64,000 nt of DNA from Pararhizobium arenae (lineage in GTDB: Bacteria > Pseudomonadota > Alphaproteobacteria > Rhizobiales > Rhizobiaceae): positions 62,001 through 126,000 of the forward strand of contig NZ_MOOY01000011.1 in the NCBI RefSeq assembly GCF_001931685.1, in the 5' to 3' direction. The position numbers were made by a program, and so were the translations under genes. How positions within the stretch are numbered: the stretch's first letter is position 1; each line of letters starts with the position of its first letter. The notes beneath the pieces are model-generated. The model did no database searches and was not told where the DNA came from. It saw nothing but the letters and a program-made list of their open reading frames with translations. Below are positions 17,705 through 26,400 of this stretch, one piece after another.

Positions 17705-19234
17705 TCAATGGACCACCGCTCGCGGATCTTCTGCGGAGCTGGAACCGAGCGCGGTCCCGAGAATGCTTTCCTCTGTCGCATCGGCCGCTGGCATCTGCCC
17801 GACGATCTTCCGGTCGTGAACCACCAGGATGTTGTCGCAGAGACCGATGAGCTCGGCGTGTTCGCGCGAGGAGACGATCACCGCGCCTCCGCGGTCGCTG
17901 AAGTCGCGGAGCAAACGATAGATTTCGGCCTTCGCGCCGACATCGACGCCCCGGGTGGGCTCCTCGATGACGAGGATGTCCACCCCCGAGAGAAGCCACC
18001 TTCCGAGCAGAACCTTCTGCTGGTTGCCGCCGGATAACTTTCCGACTGGCGCGCCCGGGTCCGCCGCGGCGACGCGCAGCGATTTGATGATCTCGCGCAC
18101 CTTGGAGACGGACCGCCAGGCGACGCTCGCCATATTGCGGTTGAGCTGCTTCCCGAGAGCGATGTTGTCGTAGATGGGCAGTCGGAGGAACAGGCCCTCC
18201 TGTTTGCGGTCCTCCGGAATGAACCCAATTCCGGCGGCGATCGCGTTCGGGAAGCCCGAGGTCACGTTCACGGCGCTCATGGCGGATCCGCCTGCACGGC
18301 GGCGAACTGTAACCGCCCTCGCCGTTTCAACCCCGACGACCGACCGCATGATCTCGCGCTGTCCCTGTCCTTCAAGACCTGCGAGACCGATGATCTCGCC
18401 CTTCCGGACGGAGAACGCCACAGATGCGCCACCGTCGTGCAGCTTCAGTCCCGAGACTTCCAGCATGGGCTCTCCGGTCTCCTGTGACCGCGGAGGGAAG
18501 AAATTCTGGAGCTCGCGCCCGACCATTGTCGCGACGAGCGAGTGGAGATTGAAGTCCTCCGCCTTCGCGGTTTTCACCCACCCGCCGTCTTTCATGACGG
18601 TGATGACATCGCAAAGCTCGAAAACCTCGTTCATGCGGTGCGAAATGTAGACGACCGCCTTTCCTTGGGCTTTAAGGTCGCGGATCACCTTGAAGAGGTG
18701 GGCGACATCCGTCGAGTTGAGCGCTGCCGTGGGTTCGTCAAAGATGAAGATGTCCGCGTTCGAGGTCAGTCCCTTTGCGATTTCCACCGCCTGTTGCTGC
18801 GCGACCGTCAGCGTATCCACGATCGCGGTCGCGTCGAGCTGCGGGAACACGTCGGCAAGCAGCTCTCTGGAACGGCGGACAACCTCGGCGCTATCGATCG
18901 AACCGTCCTTTCGACGCGGCTCGTGTCCGAGAAACATGTTCTCCGCCACGGTCAGGTTGGGAATCAGCGTGAATTCCTGGAATACGGTCGACACGCCAGC
19001 CAAACGAGCCTCTTTGGGCGACTTGAAACTCACGTCCTCGCCGCGAAGCCGAACGCTCCCGGTAGTTGGCTGGTACACGCCCGCGAGGATACGCATCAGC
19101 GTTGATTTACCGGCCCCGTTCTCGCCCATGAGAGCGTGCACCGAACCGCGCTCGAGTGAAAACCGAACGTCCGAAAGTACGCGCGTCGCACCAAAAGACT
19201 TGTTGATGCCGACCATCTCGACAAGCATGCTCAT
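17705..19234 (-). CDS. CUT2 ABC transporter ATP-binding protein (RbsA-like, two domains)
   Basis: 509 residues from MSMLVEMVGINKSFG, chosen for GGAAG seven bases upstream; an ATG at 19246 is possible. Domain 1 carries Walker A GENGAGKST, the signature-like LTVAQQQAVEIAKG and Walker B FIFDEPTAAL. Domain 2 has the usual degenerate P-loop (GLEGQGQREIM) but a good signature LSGGNQQKVLLGRWL. A basic insertion (TVRRRAGG) after the second P-loop is unusual. It powers the two permeases downstream. Confidence 0.94.
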   Translation of the reverse strand: MSMLVEMVGINKSFGATRVLSDVRFSLERGSVHALMGENGAGKSTLMRILAGVYQPTTGSVRLRGEDVSFKSPKEARLAGVSTVFQEFTLIPNLTVAENMFLGHEPRRKDGSIDSAEVVRRSRELLADVFPQLDATAIVDTLTVAQQQAVEIAKGLTSNADIFIFDEPTAALNSTDVAHLFKVIRDLKAQGKAVVYISHRMNEVFELCDVITVMKDGGWVKTAKAEDFNLHSLVATMVGRELQNFFPPRSQETGEPMLEVSGLKLHDGGASVAFSVRKGEIIGLAGLEGQGQREIMRSVVGVETARAVTVRRRAGGSAMSAVNVTSGFPNAIAAGIGFIPEDRKQEGLFLRLPIYDNIALGKQLNRNMASVAWRSVSKVREIIKSLRVAAADPGAPVGKLSGGNQQKVLLGRWLLSGVDILVIEEPTRGVDVGAKAEIYRLLRDFSDRGGAVIVSSREHAELIGLCDNILVVHDRKIVGQMPAADATEESILGTALGSSSAEDPRAVVH

Positions 19235-19260
19235 AAACACTTCCATCTTCGAGAGGGATG

Positions 19261-19283
19261 CGGGCGCGGACGTTCCGCGCCCG
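19261..19283 (-). repeat. Stem-loop between binding-protein and ATPase genes
   Basis: CGGGCGCGG-ACGTT-CCGCGCCCG, a perfect nine-pair stem eight bases after the binding-protein stop. No U-run follows. Its probable role is to protect the 3' end of the binding-protein message so that it accumulates above the rest of the operon. Confidence 0.65.
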
Positions 19284-19290
19284 ATCGTTC

Positions 19291-20379
19291 TTAGGCCTTG
19301 AAGTATTCGAGGAGTTTCTCGTTCGGCATCTCGGTCGGTGCCCAGTAGGCATCGGTCAGATCCGCGCGGTAGAACTGGGAGAGGTTCTCGTCGACGATCG
19401 GCTTAGGACGATTTGTCCAGTTGCGCTGGATCGGCTTGCCTTCGAGGAGGGCGAAGGAAGCGCGAAGTGCCGCCGTGGAAAGCGCGGGCGGGCAGATCGG
19501 GCCAATGGAGGAAAGCTTCTCGTCGTTCCACCTGCGCATCCATCCGTTGAGGGCCTCGCCGGTGATCGGAGGGATGGTGGAAGCACCCGCCTCCTGGAGC
19601 GCATCGAGCACCCCGAGCGACATGTTCGCGCCGTCGGTCCACACGCCGGCGACGTCCGGATCCGAAAGATACAGGCTCTCTGCGATCTTCTTCGAATCTT
19701 CGTAAGACCAGCTGCCGTGCTGGGTGGATGTGATCTGCAGACCCGATTTGCTGAATACCTCCATCGCCCCGGCATAGCGGTCTGCGTCGATCGGATGTCC
19801 GGCGATGCCCCGGAGGACCCAGATCTTCCCCTGATTGCCAAGCTTGTCGACGAGGAATTGCGCCATTACGCGGCCGAAGTAGAAGTCGTCGCCCTGCACC
19901 TGCACGGTGAACTCTTCGGTGTCGACGCGGCCGAGATAGACAACGGTCGGGATACCCGCGGCGGTCGCCTTCCTGATACCCTCGACGGCGGAACCGGTCG
20001 TGAGCGGGGCGATGATGATCGCGTCAACCTTTTGCGCGATAAGGTCTTCGATGTCGGCCACCTGTTTGGACGCATTCAGATCGGCGCTGCGGAACTGGTA
20101 GTCCGCCACGCGGTCCTTGTTCTTGCCGATCTCGTACTCGGCTTCGAAAGCTGTCTGGTAGGTATGGGTTGAACCTGCCAGGCCGTAGTGGCTGTGGCCG
20201 ATTTTCCATGGGCCGGGCTTGGCAAATTTTCCCGCTTCGACGATCGGGTTGTCGCCCTCGGAAGGGAAGGTATCAGGAAGGATGTTGATCGCGTCCTCGG
20301 CACGGAGAAAGCTTGGCATCCCGAAGGTTCCGGCTACCGCCAGCGCACCGCTGGCCTGCAGGAAAGTACGTCTTTTCAT
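19291..20379 (-). CDS. CUT2 ABC transporter sugar-binding protein
   Basis: 362 residues from MKRRTFLQASGALAVAGTFG, a twin-arginine-like signal (RRTFL) followed by a hydrophobic stretch and cleavage near LRAED. GAGGAGGAG precedes the ATG. The type I periplasmic-binding fold shows as KVDAIIIAPLTTGSAVEGIR and GVWTDGANMSLGVLDALQ. It delivers a carbohydrate-like ligand to the importer encoded next. It is the first gene of its operon; the promoter carries the GntR operator at 20490. Confidence 0.93.
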   Translation of the reverse strand: MKRRTFLQASGALAVAGTFGMPSFLRAEDAINILPDTFPSEGDNPIVEAGKFAKPGPWKIGHSHYGLAGSTHTYQTAFEAEYEIGKNKDRVADYQFRSADLNASKQVADIEDLIAQKVDAIIIAPLTTGSAVEGIRKATAAGIPTVVYLGRVDTEEFTVQVQGDDFYFGRVMAQFLVDKLGNQGKIWVLRGIAGHPIDADRYAGAMEVFSKSGLQITSTQHGSWSYEDSKKIAESLYLSDPDVAGVWTDGANMSLGVLDALQEAGASTIPPITGEALNGWMRRWNDEKLSSIGPICPPALSTAALRASFALLEGKPIQRNWTNRPKPIVDENLSQFYRADLTDAYWAPTEMPNEKLLEYFKA

Positions 20380-20480
20380 GGGTCTCCTCCTCAACCGCTC
20401 TGAGCGGCGAAATTGTCTGATTGCGCGAGAGCCTCTTATTCTCCTGCTGCCGCCGGACTCTCCCAAGAACGGCAAGTGCA

Positions 20481-20509
20481 TCTTTATAAATCATCAGACA
20501 ATCTGTCAA
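20481..20509 (-). promoter_or_regulatory. Promoter with GntR operator A (binding-protein/ABC/ADH operon)
   Basis: Minus strand: -35 TTGACA (20504-20509), 17 bases, TAAAGA (20481-20486). The spacer contains ATTGTCTGATGAT (20490-20502), a member of the five-copy ATTGTC-T-GAnnAT palindrome family of this region. The start of the palindrome is one base after the -35 box, as at the other copies. Confidence 0.75.
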
Positions 20510-21131
20510 TGACATTGCCGAGGGGTAGTGCAATGGATGGTATAAGTCATTGTAATGCTTCGAAATAAGATGTGTGTCGAGCGCTTTGAGCGGTAAATTC
20601 CGATATGACGAAACATTCTTCGGGCAACGTGTAGGCACAGGTTTTTCGGTTATAAAGCATGGCCCGACAGGCCAAGTCGCGCGCCGTGCTCAAACGCATC
20701 GTGGCCGCAGGAATCGAGCAGTGGCTATCGGGGGAAACTCCCAATCCAATGCTCGAAATCGAGCCCGAAAAATCACGTGAAGACGAAGATTCAATCCAAA
20801 TTAACTACCGTCGGGAAGCCTACGATGTCAGTCTAGGAAGGGTGGGACGAGCCTTTTTCAAAGCCGCCAGAGCCGCTAAAACTCCCTCTGCCTTGGGCTT
20901 TTTGCCGCCTACTCCGACCAGCACGGGGCGATTTCTGGTCCGCCCCTCACCCGGATTTCCTCAACAGGATGAAGTGAGGGCAGACTCATAGGGGTAACCC
21001 GGCGGCACACGCCAGGTCAGGTCGGCCTGCGTGGCCAAACATCGATAGCAACTGCACGGGCCTGCCGCGCAGCCAGGTCACTCGATCGCGACCGGAATAT
21101 GAGGAATGATCTGCGCCACCAACCATTACGA
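20510..21131. other. Divergent intergenic region with no convincing gene
   Basis: This is the spacer between two operons facing away from each other. A 110-codon plus-strand frame (20659-20991, starting MARQAKSRAVLKRIVAAG) has GC-rich third positions in its first third but no ribosome-binding site, no recognised domain and an AT-rich, proline-rich end. It may be gene debris. Nothing else is recognisable. Confidence 0.4.
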
Positions 21132-21160
21132 TTGACTGATTGTCTGAAAATGAATAAATC
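21132..21160 (+). promoter_or_regulatory. Promoter with GntR operator B (second alcohol dehydrogenase)
   Basis: Plus strand: -35 TTGACT (21132-21137), 17 bases, TAAATC (21155-21160, weak). ATTGTCTGAAAAT (21139-21151) lies in the spacer, in the same register to the -35 box as operators A, C and D. The gene begins 23 bases further on. Confidence 0.72.
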
Positions 21161-21183
21161 TCCAGCAGTCGGAGGATTGTGAC

Positions 21184-22296
21184 ATGAAGCAAGCGTATGC
21201 CGCGGTATCGCGGGAGAAGTCGAAGCCCTTGGTGCTCGAGTGTATCAGCATCGACGAACCCAGAGCGGACGAAATACTTGTCCGAATCGTAGCCTCGGGG
21301 GTGTGCCATACGGACATGGTGGTCCGTGATCAGGGTTATGACGTCCCGCAGCCGGTTGTCCTCGGCCATGAGGGATCGGGAGTGGTAGAGGCGGTTGGCA
21401 GTGGCGTTACGAGCCTGGCCCCCGGAGACCACGTCGCGCTAAGCTACGCGTACTGCGGCAAGTGCGAGAAATGCCGCGGTGGCACACCCTACTACTGCGA
21501 TGACTTTTTCGGCAGAAATTTCCGTGGAACTCGTCCCGACGGCACATGCCCGATCCATGACTCGCACGGCAAACAGATCAGCGGCTGCTTCTTCGAGCAG
21601 TCATCCTTCGCCACCTATGCCATTGCCTCGGAGCGTAACGCGGTCAAGATCTCCAAAGATGTTCCCCTGGAACTGATAGGACCGCTCGGATGCGGCATCC
21701 AGACGGGCGCGGGAGCGGTCCTGAATTGTCTGAAGCCCCGAGAGGGTTCTTCCATCGCGATTTTCGGTGCGGGCGCGGTGGGGATGGCCGCGGTTATGGC
21801 CTCCAAAATTGCAGGTTGCGCCACGATCATCGTTATCGACCTCAACGACGATCGCCTCGAACTTGCCGTTGAGCTCGGCGCGACGCACACCGTGAATGCC
21901 CGCCGTGCGGACAGCGTTACTGCTATCAGGAAGATCGTTCCCGACGGTGTGGACTTCAGCCTCGAGTGCACGAGTTCCCCGAAGGTGTTTCGCCAGGCGG
22001 TGGATTGCCTCGGCACTCCGGGCACGTGCGGCCTCGTCGGTTCTTCGGCTCTCGGTACCGAGGGCGTCATCGATATCGGCAGCTTCCTGTTCGGGCGCAC
22101 GCTGGTCGGGGTCGTTGAGGGCCAGAGCATTCCCTCCGAATTCGTGCCGCAGCTGATCGCTTACTGGCAACAGGGCCGTTTTCCCTTCGACAAGCTGGTG
22201 CAGTTCTATGAACTCGACGAGATCAACGAGGCGATGGCTGACTCCGAAAGCGGGAAGGTCATCAAGCCAATTCTGCGGATGAAGCACACCGTCTAG
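21184..22296 (+). CDS. Zinc-dependent alcohol dehydrogenase (second paralogue)
   Basis: 370 residues, ATG preceded by GGAGGATTGTGAC. Zinc and cofactor motifs match the gene at 14581: [42 protein letters not shown] and an acidic IVIDLND at the cofactor site. It is transcribed alone from a promoter carrying operator B and closed by a strong hairpin. Having two related dehydrogenases in one regulon suggests two alcohol steps, or two substrates, of the same pathway. Confidence 0.93.
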   Translation: MKQAYAAVSREKSKPLVLECISIDEPRADEILVRIVASGVCHTDMVVRDQGYDVPQPVVLGHEGSGVVEAVGSGVTSLAPGDHVALSYAYCGKCEKCRGGTPYYCDDFFGRNFRGTRPDGTCPIHDSHGKQISGCFFEQSSFATYAIASERNAVKISKDVPLELIGPLGCGIQTGAGAVLNCLKPREGSSIAIFGAGAVGMAAVMASKIAGCATIIVIDLNDDRLELAVELGATHTVNARRADSVTAIRKIVPDGVDFSLECTSSPKVFRQAVDCLGTPGTCGLVGSSALGTEGVIDIGSFLFGRTLVGVVEGQSIPSEFVPQLIAYWQQGRFPFDKLVQFYELDEINEAMADSESGKVIKPILRMKHTV

Positions 22297-22359
22297 CGAT
22301 CTCGGCCGCATACACCGTTGCCAGCGGTTCGGAAGCCAATACGCCCTCCCAAGGCGATG

Positions 22360-22405
22360 CCGGGGCGGGGTCGCGAACAAAGCGGCCTCGCCCCGGTGTG
22401 TTTCA
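22360..22405 (+). terminator. Terminator-like hairpin after the alcohol dehydrogenase
   Basis: A 15-pair stem (22360-22374 with 22382-22396, two G-U pairs, seven-base loop) is followed by TGTGTTTC. It starts 63 bases past the stop codon. The U-tract is modest. Confidence 0.6.
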
Positions 22406-22629
22406 ACCTGCAGCCACGTCGCGGCACGGACGATAGCGACGGCGGAGGCGCACGAGTTCGCATGCGCTTTTCATGGCCTGCAAGGCGCGCTATCTTGATA
22501 TTGGAGAACCTTTGGTTGGGGAGCTCTATGGCGTCCTGCGGATTGAGTCGGCAAAGCCTCTATATTTGTTAGCCGCACCGTTCCGACATCCACGCGCTTC
22601 GCTGTATCCGTCGCGCCAATTCCGACCGT
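22406..22629. other. Non-coding stretch
   Basis: No frame with coding character on either strand. It separates the terminated alcohol dehydrogenase gene from the converging aldehyde dehydrogenase transcript. Confidence 0.4.
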
Positions 22630-22821
22630 CTATGGTTTGATACGCCGGACATTCGGACGCGCGGGGACGGCGCGCCCTTCGACGCTGGCCTTTGCGGCCA
22701 CATCGGCCCACACCTGTTCGCTGTCGGCTGATACACTGTACATGTTGCGGAGCGCTTCCGCGCTATGTGGCACGCTTGGCAGGGAGGACACCGGTTTCTT
22801 CGCAGGGTCGATCATTTCCAT
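22630..22821 (-). CDS. Possible small protein downstream of aldehyde dehydrogenase
   Basis: 63 codons beginning MEMIDPAKKPVSSLPSVPHS, with GC-rich third positions like the neighbouring genes. It lies about 60 bases after the aldehyde dehydrogenase stop on the same strand; a GTG at 22863 would lengthen it by 14 residues. No domain is recognised. It may be a real co-transcribed small gene or a remnant. Confidence 0.35.
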   Translation of the reverse strand: MEMIDPAKKPVSSLPSVPHSAEALRNMYSVSADSEQVWADVAAKASVEGRAVPARPNVRRIKP

Positions 22822-22881
22822 CTCTGTGTTGGGAGTATGGAGGACCGGCGACCGAGATGACACTTGGCCGCCGACGTGGAG

Positions 22882-24369
22882 TCAGGACTGCATGCCGCCC
22901 ATGCAGACATACTTCATGGACAGGAAATCATCCATCCCGTATCTGGAGCCTTCCCGGCCAAACCCGGACTGCTTCACGCCGCCAAACGGTGCCACTTCGG
23001 TGGAGATGAGACCCGTATTGACACCCACCATCCCGTATTCGAGCGCTTCGGTGACTTTCCAGACATTCCGGAGATCATTCGCGAAAAAGTACGCCGCAAG
23101 CCCGAACTCGGTGTCGTTGGCGAGTTCTATGACTTCGTCCGCTGTCTCGAATTTGAAGACCGGAGCAAGTGGTGCGAAGGTTTCTTCGCGAGCGACCTTC
23201 ATTTCCTTGGTCGCGCCGGAGAGAAGGGTCGGTTGGACAAAAGTCCCGCCTCGCTCGTCTCGTCCGCCCCCTACCACGACCTTGGCTCCCTTGCTGACGG
23301 CGTCGTCGATATGGTTGTAGAGCTTGTTCACCGCATCGTCGTTGATCAGCGGTCCGATTGTCGCCCCCTCCTCGAAACCGTCCAGCACCCTGAGAGCAGA
23401 AACTCGGGCGGCGAGCCTCTCGACAAACCTGTCGTAGATTCCGCTCTGAACGTATAGGCGGTTCGCGCACACGCACGTCTGACCCGCGTTTCGGAACTTC
23501 GACAGCATCGCGCCCTCGACCGCCTCGTCCAAATCCGCGTCGTCGAACACGATGAACGGAGCGTTTCCGCCAAGCTCCAGGCTGAGCTTCATTATTTTCT
23601 GAGCGCCCTGCGCCATCAGGATGCGGCCGACTTCGGTCGATCCCGTGAATGTCAGCTTCTTCACGATCGGGTTCGAGCAGACCTCCTCCCCGAACATTCG
23701 GGCGTTATCGGTCGGCAGAATGCTGACCAGGCCGTCGGGCACTCCGGCACGTTGCGCGAGGATTGCAAGCGCAAGCGCCGACAAGGGCGTCTCGGCGGCG
23801 GGCTTGAAGATGATGGCGCAACCCGAGGCGAGTGCGGGAGCGATCTTGCGGCAGACCATCGCCGACGGGAAGTTCCACGGCGCGATGGCGGCTACGACGC
23901 CGACGGGCTGCTTGATGACGATCAGGCGCTTGTCGGCCTGGTGCCCGGGGATCGTGTCGCCGTAGACGCGCTTTGCCTCCTCGCCGAACCATTCGATATA
24001 GGACGCTCCATAGGCGACTTCGCCGCGCGCCTCGGCCAAGGGCTTCCCCATTTCGGACGTGAGGATGATTGCAAGATCCTCGGTGTTCGCGGTCACGAGA
24101 TCGAAGAACTTGCGCATTATGCCCGCCCGCTCCTTCCCGGAGCGCGCCGCCCATTTCTTCTGGGCGGTCTTGGCGAGATCGATGGCGGTGCGGACGTCCT
24201 GGAGACCAGCGCTCGGCAAGGTCGCGATAAGGTCCCCGGTAGATGGATTCTGGACCCTGACGGTCTTGCCGCCCTCTCCGTCTTTGCGCCAGTCGCCTCC
24301 GACCAGCATCTCCTCGCGGACGAGAGAAGGGTCCTTCAGGCGGTCGAGTAGCGCGCTGGAGATAGCCAT
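22882..24369 (-). CDS. NAD(P)-dependent aldehyde dehydrogenase, succinate-semialdehyde type
   Basis: 495 residues from MAISSALLDRLKDPSLVREE, with AAAGGA upstream; the longer frame begins at an unsupported TTG. Motifs: cofactor site ALASGCAIIFKPAAETPLSA, glutamate in LELGGNAPFIVFDD, catalytic cysteine in NAGQTCVCANRLYV, and the GabD-type C-terminus GVNTGLISTEVAPFGGVKQS. It oxidises a small aldehyde acid (succinate semialdehyde or similar) to the acid. It is the last confident gene of the second CUT2 operon, 23 bases after a permease. Confidence 0.93.
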   Translation of the reverse strand: MAISSALLDRLKDPSLVREEMLVGGDWRKDGEGGKTVRVQNPSTGDLIATLPSAGLQDVRTAIDLAKTAQKKWAARSGKERAGIMRKFFDLVTANTEDLAIILTSEMGKPLAEARGEVAYGASYIEWFGEEAKRVYGDTIPGHQADKRLIVIKQPVGVVAAIAPWNFPSAMVCRKIAPALASGCAIIFKPAAETPLSALALAILAQRAGVPDGLVSILPTDNARMFGEEVCSNPIVKKLTFTGSTEVGRILMAQGAQKIMKLSLELGGNAPFIVFDDADLDEAVEGAMLSKFRNAGQTCVCANRLYVQSGIYDRFVERLAARVSALRVLDGFEEGATIGPLINDDAVNKLYNHIDDAVSKGAKVVVGGGRDERGGTFVQPTLLSGATKEMKVAREETFAPLAPVFKFETADEVIELANDTEFGLAAYFFANDLRNVWKVTEALEYGMVGVNTGLISTEVAPFGGVKQSGFGREGSRYGMDDFLSMKYVCMGGMQS

Positions 24370-24392
24370 GGGTATTCCTTTCGATGCAACGT

Positions 24393-25412
24393 TCAAATCT
24401 GATTGCGGATGTGCGGGGAGCGGGCATAGATCGCGACCATGGGTACGATCAGAAGTCCCACGACCGCCTGCTGTGCCGGGAAGCTTAGGCCCAGACCGAC
24501 AAGAAGCGATGTCAGGACCGTGAGCACGAGGACTCCGAGGACGGTCGCGCCGTATCCTCCGGCTCCTCCGAGAAGGGACGTTCCCCCGATGACAACCGCC
24601 GCGACGGTGGTGAACAGATATGGATCGCCTACGCCTACGAAGCCACCCCCGGAGAAGCCGAGGAGGAGCATACCGGTGATCGCCGACATCGCGCCGCTGG
24701 CGCTATGTATAACGGTCCAGATCCTGAACTCAGAAATTCCGAGGCGAGCAGCCGCCGTCCGGCTTCCGCCGACGGCGTAGAGGCTGCGCCCGAACCAGGT
24801 GTTGTACATGATCCAGCCAAGGCCGATCGCGACCGCGGCCCAGATGACGATTACCGGGGGGAACGGGAGCCCGAAGAACTTGCCGTTGAAGGCGGAGAGG
24901 TTCCTAAGCCAGTCCGGCACGGGCGCGAAGACCGTCCCTCCGAACTGGGAGCCGAGCGAGGTGTAGATCTGGACCGCGCCGACGGCCGCGAAGCCCACTC
25001 CGAGCGACATGATCAGCGCCTGCCCCTGGAGCCGGAAGCTTAGGGCTCCGTTGGCGGCCCCGACGAGTGCCCCAAGGATCAGCACGACGATCATAGCGAC
25101 GGGCGCGGGCAGTCCGGCCACCATGAGACTGGGAAGAAGGATGTTTGCGCCGCCAATTATATAGGGGATCGACAGGTCCAGAGCGCCGACTAGGGCGCAT
25201 AGGGTTTGACCGACGGATGCCAGCCCGAGAAATGCGGCAAGCAGAAGGATGGAGCGCGCGTTCTGGGACGAGACGAAGCCCGGAACGAGCAATGCTCCAA
25301 GGGCGAGAAGACACGCGAGGAGCGCGAACCCTATCGCGATGCTCTTGTGGGTTCGGAAGGGGCTGGCGCTCCGGGCCATTGCGACTTCTGTGTTCATGAC
25401 GGTGGAAACCAT
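24393..25412 (-). CDS. CUT2 ABC transporter permease
   Basis: 339 residues; AAGGAGC is eight bases before the ATG. RbsC-family features include GALDLSIPYIIGGANILLPS and the loop SLYAVGGSRTAAARLGISEF, with about nine hydrophobic segments. It partners the permease immediately upstream. Confidence 0.92.
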   Translation of the reverse strand: MVSTVMNTEVAMARSASPFRTHKSIAIGFALLACLLALGALLVPGFVSSQNARSILLLAAFLGLASVGQTLCALVGALDLSIPYIIGGANILLPSLMVAGLPAPVAMIVVLILGALVGAANGALSFRLQGQALIMSLGVGFAAVGAVQIYTSLGSQFGGTVFAPVPDWLRNLSAFNGKFFGLPFPPVIVIWAAVAIGLGWIMYNTWFGRSLYAVGGSRTAAARLGISEFRIWTVIHSASGAMSAITGMLLLGFSGGGFVGVGDPYLFTTVAAVVIGGTSLLGGAGGYGATVLGVLVLTVLTSLLVGLGLSFPAQQAVVGLLIVPMVAIYARSPHIRNQI

Positions 25413-25425
25413 TTTGATTGCTCCT

Positions 25426-26400
25426 TCACGCGACGGCGCGGCGGCTTGTTACGAAGACGTTCACGAGAAGCGATCCGACGAGGATCAGGCCGAAAGCCAT
25501 CTGCGTGACGAATCCGGAGACCGTGCCGAAGTTGAAAGTGGAAAGGAGGTACGAGATCAGGAACATGTTGATCGCGCCGAGCGTCGATCCGAGCGCGCCG
25601 CCGCGACCGCCGGAGAGGCTCGCGCCGCCGAGGACGAGCGCCGTGACTGCCTGTAGCGTATAGGTGCTCCCCTGGGTTGGGTCACCCGACGAAATGAGAG
25701 CGGTGTAGCTCAGTGCCGCCAGCCCCGCGAACGCGCCGCCTACGACATGGGCAATGATCCGGACGACGTCGACAGGAACGCCGCTCGTGTAGGCCATGCG
25801 CTCGTCGGCCCCCGTCATTCTGAGGTTCCGGTAGAACATCGTACGTCGCAGGACACCCCAGACAGCGAAGGCCGCCACGAGCAGCAACAGGACGGGAGAG
25901 AAGACGCTCGTCCCCGCACCCCACGACAGCATCCAGTCCGGTGCCACGCCGCCCGGTCGCGACATCACCATGAGATTGACGCCGGAGAGGACGAGGAAGC
26001 CCGAAAGCGTCACGATAATCGGCGCGACGCGTACGTAGATAATGACGAGCGCCTGCACGAATTGAAAAGCGGCACCCAGTCCGACGGCCCATGCGATAAC
26101 GGCGACGGGGTTCGTGATGCCGTTGCCGACTAGCCACGTGATAAGGGTGACGTTGATGAAGCCCATCAGCGGACCGACCGAAAGGTCTACCGCTCCCCTG
26201 CCCGCCATGACGATCGGCGTGATGGCCAGAGCGGCGAGGATCAATGGCGTGGCCACGAGAATCGCCCCTGCCAGACCGTTGTTCGTGAAAAGGCCCTGAC
26301 CGCGGAACGCCACGGCGAGGAGGAGGACGAGGAAAAGCCCGGCTGGAACGAACAGCGAGCGGTCCTGCGTGACTTGGCGGATTCCGGACGAGGACATCAT
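25426..26400 (-). CDS. CUT2 ABC transporter permease
   Basis: 324 residues. Its first ATG overlaps the ATPase stop (ATGA). GRGAVDLSVGPLMGFINVTL and the loop RMTGADERMAYTSGVPVDVV are family landmarks. It forms the importer pore together with the next permease. Confidence 0.92.
   Translation of the reverse strand: MMSSSGIRQVTQDRSLFVPAGLFLVLLLAVAFRGQGLFTNNGLAGAILVATPLILAALAITPIVMAGRGAVDLSVGPLMGFINVTLITWLVGNGITNPVAVIAWAVGLGAAFQFVQALVIIYVRVAPIIVTLSGFLVLSGVNLMVMSRPGGVAPDWMLSWGAGTSVFSPVLLLLVAAFAVWGVLRRTMFYRNLRMTGADERMAYTSGVPVDVVRIIAHVVGGAFAGLAALSYTALISSGDPTQGSTYTLQAVTALVLGGASLSGGRGGALGSTLGAINMFLISYLLSTFNFGTVSGFVTQMAFGLILVGSLLVNVFVTSRRAVA

Noticed and set aside
19258-20172. 304-codon plus-strand frame
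   Set aside because: Shadow of the sugar-binding-protein gene; no start signal.
20659-20991. Possible 110-residue plus-strand protein in the divergent spacer
   Set aside because: No ribosome-binding site, no recognised domain, and codon character fades after the first third. Left as unassigned spacer.
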